A stretch of DNA of 64,000 nucleotides from Chitinophaga sp. SYP-B3965 (GTDB lineage Bacteria > Bacteroidota > Bacteroidia > Chitinophagales > Chitinophagaceae): assembly GCF_009647655.1 (NCBI RefSeq), contig NZ_WJFD01000002.1, forward strand, positions 682,001 through 746,000, written 5' to 3'. The position numbers and the translations under genes are program-made. Positions 16,956 to 26,209 of the stretch are shown here, piece by piece; the first letter of the stretch is position 1, and each line of letters begins with the position of its first letter. The notes under the pieces are model-generated. The model had not been told where the DNA came from. It ran no database searches and was given only the letters and a program-made list of their open reading frames with translations.

Positions 16956-17594
16956 ATGATTGCCGCCATCATTGCCGGATTAGGTTTGGGAATGTTTTTG
17001 TCTGTATCGGTAGGGCCTGTTATTTTTGCTATCATCAAGTATAGCATCAGTAATGGATTCAGGGCCGGTATCAGTTTTGCATTGGGTGTGTCCGGAAGTG
17101 ATATCATGTTTGTGCTGCTGGGTAATCTCGCTACTTCTTTCATCAGTAACCTGGGTTCCTATACTAAAACCATCGGCGTGAGTGGCGGAATACTATTGAT
17201 CCTGATGGGTATCTATGGGTTATTATTTAAAAAAGTGAAGATCACTACGGGAGATGAAAGGCCTGAAATGTTCAGTACGCGTGATTATGCGAAGATCTGG
17301 CTGGGTGGTTTCCTGATGAATACGCTTAATCCTGGTGTGATCATTTTCTGGCTGGGGGTATGTGTGGCAAATGCGCCAACTACTGTGAGCCATCGTGTTA
17401 CCATGTATAGCGTTTGCCTGGTTTTTGTGCTGGCGGCAGATGTTCTTAAAGTGTTTGTGTCTGACAAGATCCGGCATAAACTTACCTTAACGAATGTGAT
17501 CTGGCTGAACCGTTTAGCGGGGGTGTGTATGATCGTTTTTGGATTGGTGTTGTTGTATAAAGTGTTGTTGAGCACTACGCCGTTGGTGCATTAA
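16956..17594 (+). CDS. LysE-family exporter
   Basis: A 212-residue inner-membrane protein of the LysE/RhtB amino-acid exporter family, with six hydrophobic segments. The N-terminal GLGLGMFLSVSVGPVIFAIIKYSISNGFRAGISFALGVSGSD is the family signature, including the G-P-x-x-x-x-x-x-x-x-S-x-x-x-G-x-x-x-G pattern, and LMNTLNPGVIIFWLGV is the second conserved block. Substrate unknown. It is 14 bases behind the GH3 gene, so the pair are probably co-transcribed, ending at the hairpin at 17631. Confidence 0.88.
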   Translation: MIAAIIAGLGLGMFLSVSVGPVIFAIIKYSISNGFRAGISFALGVSGSDIMFVLLGNLATSFISNLGSYTKTIGVSGGILLILMGIYGLLFKKVKITTGDERPEMFSTRDYAKIWLGGFLMNTLNPGVIIFWLGVCVANAPTTVSHRVTMYSVCLVFVLAADVLKVFVSDKIRHKLTLTNVIWLNRLAGVCMIVFGLVLLYKVLLSTTPLVH

Positions 17595-17630
17595 AAATTG
17601 CAATTAACCAGAACCGTATATTTAATGCTG

Positions 17631-17659
17631 AAGAGAAGGTGTAATGCCTTCTCTTTTTT
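17631..17659 (+). terminator. Intrinsic terminator of LysE-family gene
   Basis: AAGAGAAGG (17631-17639) pairs with CCTTCTCTT (17647-17655), seven-base loop, T-run. Confidence 0.85.
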
Positions 17660-17669
17660 ATTTGCATAA

Positions 17670-17699
17670 AAAAAGCCGGCTTTATAAAGCCGGCTTTTT
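17670..17699 (-). terminator. Intrinsic terminator of korB
   Basis: AAAAAGCCGGC (17670-17680) and GCCGGCTTTTT (17689-17699) form an 11-bp stem; the minus strand continues into a T-run, fitting the convergent korB. Confidence 0.85.
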
Positions 17700-17702
17700 C
17701 TT

Positions 17703-18743
17703 TTATACGATAGTCCAGGTTTCTCTGCCTGCAATCAGCTTATCCAAATTACCGGGGCCGCGTTGTGCGATGGCTTCCTGTAATTGCTGCGCCATGATAT
17801 CATCATACGTCGGTCTGAAGATCTGGTAGAATACGCCGAAGGGACGAGGTAAATGTCCTTCGATGCGGGAATCATCAAACATGCGTGTGAGGATCTGTGC
17901 TTTGCCGAAATCATTTTCGTCGTGGATCCAGAGGTCTGAAGCGCTGAAACCACTTCCTTCTTCCAGGCTTACCACTTCAGGGCGGTGGCCATTGAGACGG
18001 ATACCTTTATTTTTCTGTGCGCCGAAGATCAATGGCTGGCCATGTTCTACGAAGATGGCTTCATCCTGTTTGCTGGATTTTTCCGTGAATACTTCAAAAG
18101 CGCCATCGTTGAAGATGTTACAGTTCTGATAGATCTCCAGGAAGGAAGATCCTTTATGTGCAGCACTGCGTTTCAGCATTTCCTGCAGGTGTTTAGGATC
18201 ACGGTCCATACTGCGTGCCAGGAAGGTAGCATCTGCTCCCAGGGCCAGGGCCATTGGGTTGAACGGATGGTCGATACTGCCGAAGGGCGTACTTTTGGTT
18301 ACCTTATTGGTTTCAGAAGTAGGTGAGTATTGTCCTTTTGTAAGACCGTAGATCTGGTTGTTGAACAACATAATGTTCACATCAAAATTACGGCGCAGCA
18401 GGTGAATGGTGTGATTACCACCAATTGACAGGCCATCTCCATCTCCGGTAACGATCCAAACGCTCAGTTCAGGGCGGGTAGCCTTTAAACCGGAAGCGAT
18501 AGCTGTTGCGCGGCCATGGATAGAGTGCATTCCGTATGTATTCATATAATACGGAAAACGGGAGGAACACCCGATACCGGAAACGATCACAATATTCTCA
18601 CGGGGTATGCCTAAACCCGGCATAATCGTCTGTACCTGTTTCAATATGGAGTAATCCCCGCAACCCGGGCACCAGCGTACTTCCTGGTCCGTTGCAAAAT
18701 CCTTGGCCGTTAGTGGTTGCGGAGGGATAGTTGTTGTTGACAT
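17703..18743 (-). CDS. korB: 2-oxoacid:ferredoxin oxidoreductase, beta subunit
   Basis: A 346-residue TPP-binding subunit of the 2-oxoglutarate (or pyruvate-type) ferredoxin oxidoreductase, which oxidatively decarboxylates a 2-oxoacid to acyl-CoA with reduction of ferredoxin. RWCPGCGDYS (23-32) and GIGCSSRFPYY supply the conserved cysteines near the 4Fe-4S cluster; TGDGDGLSIGGNH is the TPP/Mg2+ motif; NNQIYGLTKGQ follows. The alpha subunit, commonly the immediate partner gene, is not beside it: the upstream gene is an AhpD-like protein 28 bases away. 2-oxoglutarate as substrate is inferred from overall likeness to KorB. Confidence 0.92.
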   Translation of the reverse strand: MSTTTIPPQPLTAKDFATDQEVRWCPGCGDYSILKQVQTIMPGLGIPRENIVIVSGIGCSSRFPYYMNTYGMHSIHGRATAIASGLKATRPELSVWIVTGDGDGLSIGGNHTIHLLRRNFDVNIMLFNNQIYGLTKGQYSPTSETNKVTKSTPFGSIDHPFNPMALALGADATFLARSMDRDPKHLQEMLKRSAAHKGSSFLEIYQNCNIFNDGAFEVFTEKSSKQDEAIFVEHGQPLIFGAQKNKGIRLNGHRPEVVSLEEGSGFSASDLWIHDENDFGKAQILTRMFDDSRIEGHLPRPFGVFYQIFRPTYDDIMAQQLQEAIAQRGPGNLDKLIAGRETWTIV

Positions 18744-18771
18744 CTTATTATAGATATTTTATAATTCAAAG

Positions 18772-19116
18772 TTACGAATTCACCAGCTCTTCCCAATATT
18801 CTGCTGCACGGCGTGTATGTGGAATAACGATGGTGCCGCCTACGATATTGGCTACAGCAAAGATCTCATATATTTCTGTGGTAGAAATGCCTTGTTCATG
18901 ACATTTTCCGAGGTGATATTTAATGCAATCGTCACAACGGAGCACCATAGAGGCTACTAAACCCAGCATTTCTTTTGTTTTGGTGCTCAGCGCACCTTCT
19001 GCGTAGGTGTTGGTGTCCAGGTTAAAGAGCCGGTTGATCACCAGGTTCTGTTTTCCCAGGATCACTTCATTCATTTTGGCTCTGTATTCATCAAATTCCT
19101 TCACTAGCTCGCTCAT
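18772..19116 (-). CDS. Carboxymuconolactone decarboxylase family (AhpD-like) protein
   Basis: A 114-residue all-helical protein of the CMD/AhpD superfamily. It has the redox motif Cys61-x-x-Cys64-x-x-x-His68 (CDDCIKYHL), which in AhpD carries disulfide-reductase or peroxidase-support activity; the decarboxylase name is historical. The short length and helical pattern fit a single-domain member. It lies 28 bases upstream of korB on the same strand and may be co-expressed with that oxygen-sensitive enzyme, which would suit an antioxidant role, but this is an inference. Confidence 0.85.
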   Translation of the reverse strand: MSELVKEFDEYRAKMNEVILGKQNLVINRLFNLDTNTYAEGALSTKTKEMLGLVASMVLRCDDCIKYHLGKCHEQGISTTEIYEIFAVANIVGGTIVIPHTRRAAEYWEELVNS

Positions 19117-19208
19117 AAAGGCATATTTATCAAAGGGTAGCGTTAAAGGTACTAAATAAATGGCTGCAAAGATAGGTATTAATCTACTAGGATGGTAGGA
19201 TACTGTGC

Positions 19209-20960
19209 TTACAGGGTATTCTCTTCTCCGGCTGTGGCCACAAAGTCCTTGATCCCCAGCACGATCTTATCTGCCATCCTTTGGCGGAAAGCGGGGTCCA
19301 GGATCATCATTTCATCTTCCGGATTGCTGAGGAAAACGGTTTCCACGAGTACATTGGGATATTCTGTGGAGCTGTTCAGCGCAAAGTTGAAACTCCCGAT
19401 GTTCCCGAATTCCTTCAGGCCCAGTTCCAGCATGTGTTTATAAATGAACTGGCTGAGGGGCCGGAACCCGATGTGTTTATAATAAGTGCTGGTGCCCTTG
19501 ATGCGGATAGGATCTGCGGATGAATTCAGGTGAATGCTTACGAGCAGGTCCGGATCTTTATCGCGGTAAGAAAGGATGCGGTAATTATTTTCTACGTAGG
19601 AATCGTTCAGCCGGGTCATTAATACCTGTGCGCCTTCTGCTCTCAGTGATTGCTGTAAAGCATTGGCTACGGCCAGCGCTATTTCTTTTTCGTAAACACC
19701 TGTTGGCCCTTGTGCGCCAAGATTACTTCCACCGTGACCAGCATCAACAGCTATGGTGAGATTCCCTAAGCCGGGTTGGGATGGTGGGCGTTTAACCTTT
19801 ACTGTTAGGGAAGTGCCGTTATAGTAAACCTGGTAACCCCAGGATTGTTTATGTTTTAGTTCAATGGTCACGCGGAGGATATCATCTTCCAGCTGTTCGT
19901 AAAAAACGTTCTTTATTTCTTTGGTGCTTTCCAGCTGTGAGATCCAGTTGGTGTTGACGGTGGCGCCATAGATATCTAAGATGATGCGTGCGGGATCTAC
20001 CTGTTGATTACTGCGGTAAGCTAATTTTTGTGTGAGGCCTACGGTTACATAATCGAACTTGTCGTCTCCCCAAACCCGCCAGGAATGTGTTAAGGAAGCA
20101 GGTGGGAAAGTGCCTGCGGGCTGCATTCTTACCATTTCCTGCGGAATATATGCAGAGAAGGTTTTCGATAATTTTACTCTGTAATCACCATCTACCTTGC
20201 CGGTGATATTGAGGTATACGGCTGTATCCAGGTATCCGACTTTGGCACCACCGAGGCGATCTTCTCCTAATCCGTATTTCAGGAAAGGTGCGTCCCCGAT
20301 GGTTTTGCCGACGAGGGGCTGTGCTTGTGGATCTATTAAATTAAATACGTTGCTGGTGTTGCGGCGTACTTCTGTTTCTGTTGTTTTGAGTGTAACTGGT
20401 ATACTGCGGCCATTGATCAGCGGATCATTACACTGTACAGTGTAGGTGCCCTGATAAATGCCGGGCATGTCATTGCCGGTGAGTTCCGTTAAATTGAAAT
20501 GGCTGCCGACTGTTACGGTACCGCCGGGTTGTGCTTTTACTTTTATTTTGATGAGATCGCCGGGGGCCAAGGTGAGGTTACCTTCCGGGAAGGTCTGGAT
20601 ATAAGCGATGCTGGCGGAAGTAACAGGCTGCGGGGCTTGCGGGATATTGTAAGAGAAAAATACTTTTCTCAGGATGGAATCTCCATTGGGACCAACGGAT
20701 TTTATTTCAAATTCATTGCTCCCTTCCTCGAGTTCCACCTCAATGGCAAAAGCGCCGGTGGGGTACACCTTTTGCACTTCGTCATTCACATACACCTTAC
20801 ATGTTTTGCAGGTGCTGCCTACCAGGAACTGGCGGGTGGCGGTTACTGCATTGTTTTGTTTGCCGGGCTGGGTAAGCCTTATAAAGCTTCTGTCCTGTGC
20901 CCATGCCTGTTGCATCAGCATCGTTGCTAATAACAGGACTCCTCCTATCCGTTTCTTCAT
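19209..20960 (-). CDS. N-acetylmuramoyl-L-alanine amidase (AmiC-type, exported)
   Basis: A 583-residue exported peptidoglycan amidase. The signal peptide (MKKRIGGVLLLATMLMQQAWA) is followed by about 330 residues of beta-rich, Ig- or AMIN-like sequence. The C-terminal Amidase_3 domain (about 395-580) has the zinc ligands in DAGHGGSNLG, YEKEIALAVA and VSIHLNS and the catalytic glutamate in LVETVFLSN. It cleaves the bond between MurNAc and the stem peptide, most often during daughter-cell separation. It sits alone, 111 bases upstream-side of the acyl-CoA dehydrogenase terminator. Confidence 0.92.
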   Translation of the reverse strand: MKKRIGGVLLLATMLMQQAWAQDRSFIRLTQPGKQNNAVTATRQFLVGSTCKTCKVYVNDEVQKVYPTGAFAIEVELEEGSNEFEIKSVGPNGDSILRKVFFSYNIPQAPQPVTSASIAYIQTFPEGNLTLAPGDLIKIKVKAQPGGTVTVGSHFNLTELTGNDMPGIYQGTYTVQCNDPLINGRSIPVTLKTTETEVRRNTSNVFNLIDPQAQPLVGKTIGDAPFLKYGLGEDRLGGAKVGYLDTAVYLNITGKVDGDYRVKLSKTFSAYIPQEMVRMQPAGTFPPASLTHSWRVWGDDKFDYVTVGLTQKLAYRSNQQVDPARIILDIYGATVNTNWISQLESTKEIKNVFYEQLEDDILRVTIELKHKQSWGYQVYYNGTSLTVKVKRPPSQPGLGNLTIAVDAGHGGSNLGAQGPTGVYEKEIALAVANALQQSLRAEGAQVLMTRLNDSYVENNYRILSYRDKDPDLLVSIHLNSSADPIRIKGTSTYYKHIGFRPLSQFIYKHMLELGLKEFGNIGSFNFALNSSTEYPNVLVETVFLSNPEDEMMILDPAFRQRMADKIVLGIKDFVATAGEENTL

Positions 20961-20986
20961 ACCCTCTAAAATTAATTCTTTCCATC

Positions 20987-21027
20987 CAAAAACAAACAGG
21001 GAACAAGGACAATGCCCTGTTCCCTGT
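20987..21027 (-). terminator. Intrinsic terminator of acyl-CoA dehydrogenase gene
   Basis: ACAGGGAACA (20996-21005) pairs with TGTTCCCTGT (21018-21027), extended inward by GG/CC. On the minus strand a TTTGTTTTTGG tract follows. Confidence 0.8.
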
Positions 21028-21052
21028 GGAAAATTATGCGTTATTGAACATG

Positions 21053-22849
21053 TTAGAAACTGTACTTGTTATCGGCGATGAGTTTGGCGGCAATCCTTCT
21101 GCGGGCTTCCTTCGTGTTGAAGGGTTCTGTTTTGGTAAAGCGTTTCAGGCCCAGCAGCATCATGCGTTGTTCATCTCCTTCGGCAAAACCATTGATGGCA
21201 TCTTTACCGGATTTATTTACACGGTCTGCAGCATCTGTAAGATAAGTGCGTACCATATCTATTTGCAGGGCCACGGCTTCTTCTCCGCGAAGTTCTGTGA
21301 GTTTGATCACACGGAGCAGGGCACTTTCGCTGATGAAGGTTTCAATGGCCATATCGGCAATGTTCATCAGTATTTCCTGTTCGGTATCAATTTTCATCAT
21401 GAGTTTTTGAACGGCACCGCCGGCAGCCATGAGGATGGCTTTCTTCATGTTGAGGATGATCTTTTTTTCTTTTGCGAAGGCGCCTTCGTCATCATTTCCA
21501 AAGTCCGGAATGCTCATGAGTTCCTTCATCACATTCATGGCCGGGGTCATGAGGTCCAGTTTGCCTTTCATGGCACGTTTCAGGGTCATGTCCAAAGTAA
21601 GGAGGCGATTGATCTCATTGGTTCCTTCAAAGATGCGGTTGATGCGGGAATCCCTGTATGCTTTGGAGATGACATATTCATCGCTGAAACCGTTACCACC
21701 ATGGATCTGCACACCTTCGTCCACTACATAGTCCAGTACTTCTGAACCATTTACTTTGAGCATGGCGCATTCTACGGCATATTCTTCTGCGGCGCCAAGC
21801 AGTGCTTCGTTGAAGGCTTTTCCTTCTGCCAGCAGTTCCTGTTCTTTCTGATCTATCAACTGCGATGTGCGGTACAGTGCGGATTCGCAGACCCACATGC
21901 GGATGGCCATTTCGGCCAGTTTATGTTTGATAGCGCCGAAGTTGGAGATGGGTTGTTTAAACTGTTCGCGGGTATTGGCGTATTGAATGGCAATGTTCAT
22001 ACTGCCTTTTGCGCCGCCCAGTGCAGCTGCGCAAAGTTTAAGACGGCCAATGTTCAGGATATTGAAAGCGATCAGGTGTCCTTTACCGATTTCGCCGAGT
22101 ACATTTTCCACGGGCACCTGAGCGTCCTGGAAATAGATCTGGCGGGTAGAGGAACCTTTGATGCCCATTTTGTGTTCTTCCGGGCCTAGCGTGAAACCGG
22201 GAGTACCTTTCTCTACAATGAAAGCGGTGAACTTATCGCCATCTATTTTAGCGAATACGGTAAACACGTCTGCAAAACCGGAGTTGGTGATCCAGCATTT
22301 TTGTCCGTTGATGAGGTAGAACTTCCCATCTGCACTCAGTTTTGCTGTTGTTTTCGCGCTCAGTGCATCAGAGCCGGCATTAGGTTCTGTGAGGGCGTAA
22401 GCGCCTTTCATTTCACCGGAGCCGAGTTTGGGAATATATTTATCCTTCTGGGCATCTGTACCAAAATACAGGATGGGTAAGGAACCGATACCTGTATGTG
22501 CAGCCATGGCCACGGAAAAAGAGTGACCGGCACCCAGTGCTTCATTAATGAGGGTAGCGGTGATGAAATCTTTGCCCAGCCCGCCATAGGATTCAGGAAA
22601 TGCTGCTCCGAGGAGACCCTGTTCACCAGCTTTATTGAGCAGGGAAGGCATGAGACCTTCTTCCAGCTTGTCCAGCCGTTCCAGCACAGGTGTCACTTCT
22701 TTGGCTACGAATTGTTCGGCCATTTCTTTGATCATCAACTGCTCTTCAGAAAAATCTTCCGGAATAAAAACCTCGGAGGCCACTGACTCCTTAACGAGAA
22801 ACTCTGCACCTTTCAGGGCTGCTTTACTATTAACCGCGGTATTCATCAT
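21053..22849 (-). CDS. Acyl-CoA dehydrogenase with C-terminal extension
   Basis: A 598-residue FAD-dependent dehydrogenase that introduces the trans-2 double bond into acyl-CoA. Ordinary acyl-CoA dehydrogenases are about 380 residues; this one has an extra C-terminal domain of about 180 residues as in the very-long-chain (VLCAD/ACAD9) group. Visible landmarks are AYALTEPNAGSDALS and WITNSGFADVFTVFAKI (FAD region), IHGGNGFSDEYVISKAYRDSRINRIFEGTNEINR (C-terminal FAD motif), all before residue about 415. Likely role is beta-oxidation; chain length is not readable. It appears monocistronic here, with a terminator at 20987-21027. Confidence 0.92.
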   Translation of the reverse strand: MMNTAVNSKAALKGAEFLVKESVASEVFIPEDFSEEQLMIKEMAEQFVAKEVTPVLERLDKLEEGLMPSLLNKAGEQGLLGAAFPESYGGLGKDFITATLINEALGAGHSFSVAMAAHTGIGSLPILYFGTDAQKDKYIPKLGSGEMKGAYALTEPNAGSDALSAKTTAKLSADGKFYLINGQKCWITNSGFADVFTVFAKIDGDKFTAFIVEKGTPGFTLGPEEHKMGIKGSSTRQIYFQDAQVPVENVLGEIGKGHLIAFNILNIGRLKLCAAALGGAKGSMNIAIQYANTREQFKQPISNFGAIKHKLAEMAIRMWVCESALYRTSQLIDQKEQELLAEGKAFNEALLGAAEEYAVECAMLKVNGSEVLDYVVDEGVQIHGGNGFSDEYVISKAYRDSRINRIFEGTNEINRLLTLDMTLKRAMKGKLDLMTPAMNVMKELMSIPDFGNDDEGAFAKEKKIILNMKKAILMAAGGAVQKLMMKIDTEQEILMNIADMAIETFISESALLRVIKLTELRGEEAVALQIDMVRTYLTDAADRVNKSGKDAINGFAEGDEQRMMLLGLKRFTKTEPFNTKEARRRIAAKLIADNKYSF

Positions 22850-22957
22850 GCGTATTTTTAGTCTATTCGTAATTTACCGAGATTATACCAATTGGCAAAT
22901 TCCATTAGCAATTAACAATTACGAATTTCGAATCGTAGATTTGTTAATTTCCATAAA

Positions 22958-23764
22958 GTGAACCTTTCGCTACCATATCTGCAAAGTACGTTTTCCGGAA
23001 TCGTTGTTGGTTCGGGGGAAGAACTGCTGATCTGTTTTCACGGATTTGGGGAAAGTGCGTTGCATTTTAGTTGTATAGAACCTGCACTAGGCAATATTTT
23101 CACTATTGTTGCGTTAGATATGCCCTTCCATGGAAATACGGTGTGGCAGGAAAACAGGGATTTCAGTAAGGATGACCTGGAAGCGCTGGCCGGAAAAATA
23201 TTGGAAAGATTTGGCAAACAAAGATTCTCCCTTCTGGGTTATAGTATGGGTGGCAGATTGGCTCTGTGTCTTGTAGAAAGAATGGCTTCCCGGATCAGTC
23301 ACCTGATCCTGGTGGCACCGGATGGTTTGAAAAATAATCCGTGGCATATGATAGCCACACAAACAAGGATAGGCAACCGTGTTTTTTCATACAATACCCG
23401 GCACCCGGAACTCTTCTTCAGACTGCTTACTCTATGGCGGCGTTGGGGCCTGCTGAATGAAAGTGTGTACAAGTTTGCTTTTCACAGTATGGATAAGCTG
23501 GATAAACGCCAGCTCGTATATAATGTTTGGACGAATATGCGGAGAATGATGCCGTCCAAACAAAAGTGCAAACGTCTATTAGCACAATACAACATAGACA
23601 CGGTGATGTTCTTCGGAAGGTTCGACCGTGTGATACCTCCGGTTTTCGGAGCACGTTTTGCAGACGGTTCTTTTCCGTGTAAACTGGTAGTACTTGAAAA
23701 AGGCCACCAGTTGCTATCAGAAGAACTGGGATTTATTATCAGTCAAAATATCAGGAGTAAGTAA
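22958..23764 (+). CDS. Alpha/beta hydrolase
   Basis: A 268-residue alpha/beta-hydrolase-fold protein. FHGFGES (27-33) is the oxyanion-hole region, GYSMGGRLAL holds the nucleophile Ser96, FGRFDRVIPP the acid and EKGHQLLSEE the histidine. No signal peptide, so cytosolic. The only good start is a GTG at 22958 just after an in-frame stop region. The GT2 gene starts 2 bases behind its stop, so the two are translationally linked. Substrate is unknown; resemblance to MenH-like esterases is only at the fold level. Confidence 0.82.
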   Translation: MNLSLPYLQSTFSGIVVGSGEELLICFHGFGESALHFSCIEPALGNIFTIVALDMPFHGNTVWQENRDFSKDDLEALAGKILERFGKQRFSLLGYSMGGRLALCLVERMASRISHLILVAPDGLKNNPWHMIATQTRIGNRVFSYNTRHPELFFRLLTLWRRWGLLNESVYKFAFHSMDKLDKRQLVYNVWTNMRRMMPSKQKCKRLLAQYNIDTVMFFGRFDRVIPPVFGARFADGSFPCKLVVLEKGHQLLSEELGFIISQNIRSK

Positions 23765-23766
23765 GC

Positions 23767-24912
23767 ATGAATGCTTTATTGATCGTCACCCTTGGTCTCG
23801 CTTTTTTATATGGAATCCTAATGCTGTCCTATTGTTACGGCTGGGCGCGCCTGCAGGTATTTCACCCTTCCAGGCATGCTTATACTTTTAATACGAAAGT
23901 AACCGTGATCATTCCGGCGCGCGATGAGGAAAACAATTTGCCGCCGTTGCTGGAAGCATTGCAGCAGCAGAGCTATCCGGATAACCTGTTTGAAATAATT
24001 GTTGTGGATGATTTTTCAGAAGATGGTACTGCTGATGTGGTGCGGTATTTTCCTGCGGAGAATGTGAAGCTGGTGCAGATGAGTGATCACCTGGATAAAA
24101 CACAACGCCTTAATTCTTATAAGAAGAAAGCCATAGAACTCGCTATCAAAGAATCTACCGGCCACCTTATTGTAACAACAGATGCGGATTGTGTGATGGG
24201 GCCAAAATGGCTGGAAACTATCGTGAAGTTCTATGAAACATATCGTCCGCGGTTTATAGCGGCGCCGGTGGCTTATCACCAGGATGATAATTTCTTTAAG
24301 AAGTTACAGTCGCTGGACTTTATGACCATGCAGGGAATTACGGGTGCAGTGGCTTATCTGCAAACGGGTACCATGTGTAATGGGGCTAATCTGGCGTATG
24401 AGAAAAGTGCTTTTGAGGAAGTGGGTGGTTTCCTGGGGATAGATATGATCGCTTCGGGAGATGATATGCTGCTGATGTATAAGATCTATCATGCTTATCC
24501 GGATGGTGTGCGGTACCTGAAAAGTCGGGATGCTATTGTGCGAACTTTGCCTGTTGATACCGTGAACGGTTTTATGAATCAGCGGATCCGCTGGTCTTCC
24601 AAAGCAGATAAATATGAGGATAAGCGTATCACACGTACGCTGGTATTGGTGTACATCTGGAATGTGATGCTGGTGCTGATGGGCTTTGTAACTATTTTCA
24701 ACCAGGAACTGCTGTATTGGTTTGCAGGATTGCTGGTGTATAAAGTGGTGATCGAGTTTATTTTCCTGGCACCGGTGGCCGGGTTCTTTCAAAAGCTTTC
24801 CCTGCTCCCCTGGTTCTTTCCGGGGCAGCCTTTCCATATTATCTACGTTGTTGTGGCGGGTTGGTTAGGTAAGTTTGGAACGTATGAATGGAAGGGGCGC
24901 CAGGTGAAATAG
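23767..24912 (+). CDS. Membrane-associated family 2 glycosyltransferase
   Basis: A 381-residue GT-A fold glycosyltransferase anchored by an N-terminal hydrophobic helix (3-24) and two or three C-terminal membrane segments (about 298-370). VIIPARDEENNLPPLLEAL opens the nucleotide-sugar domain, VVDDFSEDGT follows, TTDADC carries the DxD metal site, and the QRIRWSSKA block resembles the Q-x-x-R-W motif of processive enzymes such as cellulose or hyaluronan synthases. Product unknown. It overlaps functionally with the preceding hydrolase only by operon position (2-base gap). Confidence 0.87.
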   Translation: MNALLIVTLGLAFLYGILMLSYCYGWARLQVFHPSRHAYTFNTKVTVIIPARDEENNLPPLLEALQQQSYPDNLFEIIVVDDFSEDGTADVVRYFPAENVKLVQMSDHLDKTQRLNSYKKKAIELAIKESTGHLIVTTDADCVMGPKWLETIVKFYETYRPRFIAAPVAYHQDDNFFKKLQSLDFMTMQGITGAVAYLQTGTMCNGANLAYEKSAFEEVGGFLGIDMIASGDDMLLMYKIYHAYPDGVRYLKSRDAIVRTLPVDTVNGFMNQRIRWSSKADKYEDKRITRTLVLVYIWNVMLVLMGFVTIFNQELLYWFAGLLVYKVVIEFIFLAPVAGFFQKLSLLPWFFPGQPFHIIYVVVAGWLGKFGTYEWKGRQVK

Positions 24913-24921
24913 CGCCCCTTC
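24891..24921. terminator. Hairpin between convergent GT2 and terpene cyclase genes
   Basis: GAAGGGGCGC (24891-24900) pairs perfectly with GCGCCCCTTC (24912-24921), covering the GT2 stop codon. Neither strand has a T-run after it, so intrinsic termination is uncertain. Confidence 0.35.
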
Positions 24922-24927
24922 GTAAAA

Positions 24928-25920
24928 TCATGATCTCGAGATCACCCAGTTACCACTAGCCGTTTCTGTTATATTCATCTTATAACGGGCAGTATCTTGA
25001 AAGCTCCAGTCCAGATTTGCTCTCATCCATGCTTTGAGCACGCCAATGTAGCGTTTCAGTTCATCATCCACTTCTTCTCCGAAAGAGGGTACCGTTTCGC
25101 TTAATGCAATAAAGCGGCGTACTTCATCATCATGCATGCGGGCAGTTTCGGCTACTGCATCTTCCAGATCTAATTCCCTTTCTTCTTTTAATACTACAAC
25201 CAGGTTGTGCACATCACCCTGGCGGCGTTCTTTTTCAAAAGAGAAGAGGTCATTTGCCCAACAGACAACATTGTTACAGGCGAGGGATAGTTGTTGTACG
25301 GTGTCGTGTAAACGAACTTCATCCGGGAGATAGATATTCTCCAGTACTTCTATCAGTTCAATGTCTGCAAACAGTGCTCCGGTATAGGGTCTTTTTTCAA
25401 TGTAATCCGCTACGGAGGGGGCGCGGTGCTGGATGCGATTTTCTACTTCCCATAAGCAGGCATCCAGGTAATCGATCATACTTTTTACAAAACGTTTTTG
25501 CCAGGCGGCGTTGCTGGTCCTTTTCATCCGTTTCCACAAGTCTGCAAAACTGTTGGCAAGCGGCATACCTTCTTCAGGGGCAACCACATGACTGTTTTGG
25601 AGGATCTGGGTTACGAATGAATGTACCATCTGGAGGTAATCCATTTTACCGAACATGGACTCATCGTTCTTGTCGTCCAGCAGGAAAAGCCAGGTGTTGA
25701 ATTCAGAGGCGATGCAGAGTTCATAACGTCCTGCAGTGGGAAAAGCCCTGGAAGACAACATGGCGAACCTTGCCCTGCGGAATTTTTCCCGGGCTTTTTC
25801 AGATTTAACCAATTCAAAGCGACTAACCCATTCAGCCGTGTGTTTTTCAGCTTCATTGGCGAATGGATTAAGCATAGAGGGGAACGGGCAGAAGATCTGC
25901 GGAAATTGGAGCGTTGACAT
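24928..25920 (-). CDS. Class I terpene synthase
   Basis: A 330-residue type I terpene cyclase, which ionises a prenyl diphosphate with bound Mg2+ and cyclises the cation. All diagnostic motifs are present at correct spacing: aspartate-rich DDKND (82-86), pyrophosphate-sensor Arg177 (EKRPYTG) exactly 46 residues before the NSE triad Asn223-x3-Ser227-x3-Glu231 (NDLFSFEKE), and the C-terminal Arg312-Tyr313 pair. Length and N-terminus fit bacterial sesqui- or diterpene synthases; the product cannot be deduced. No prenyl-diphosphate synthase, P450 or other tailoring gene is adjacent, and the flanking genes face it (GT2) or diverge (ABC permease). Confidence 0.93.
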   Translation of the reverse strand: MSTLQFPQIFCPFPSMLNPFANEAEKHTAEWVSRFELVKSEKAREKFRRARFAMLSSRAFPTAGRYELCIASEFNTWLFLLDDKNDESMFGKMDYLQMVHSFVTQILQNSHVVAPEEGMPLANSFADLWKRMKRTSNAAWQKRFVKSMIDYLDACLWEVENRIQHRAPSVADYIEKRPYTGALFADIELIEVLENIYLPDEVRLHDTVQQLSLACNNVVCWANDLFSFEKERRQGDVHNLVVVLKEERELDLEDAVAETARMHDDEVRRFIALSETVPSFGEEVDDELKRYIGVLKAWMRANLDWSFQDTARYKMNITETASGNWVISRS

Positions 25921-26209
25921 ACTTAAATGTTTAATGGTTAATATAAAATGGTTACAATCAATGCCTTATTTATCTGTGGGTGATGTCTGTGTCTAACTAA
26001 AATTTAAGCTATTTTATGGGTTTAGCGCCATGCATAATGACCGCAGTAGTTGAATTTCGTGTGATATGAATGCATGGTTTTCAACGATATATGGTAACGA
26101 ACGTGTTATACATGGGGTGCTGGTATAAATAAAAAATATGGCACATATATAAAGTGTTTGGGATGGGTGCGCGAAATATCCGGGGTTTGAGTAACTTGTA
26201 GAATTCATC

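Noticed and set aside
20897-21745. 282-codon plus-strand frame across the amiC start and acyl-CoA dehydrogenase 3' end
   Set aside because: Antisense to two well-supported genes and covers a terminator.
24891-24921. Strong GC hairpin as a confident terminator for GT2 or the terpene cyclase
   Set aside because: No T-run on either strand, so it is listed only at low confidence.
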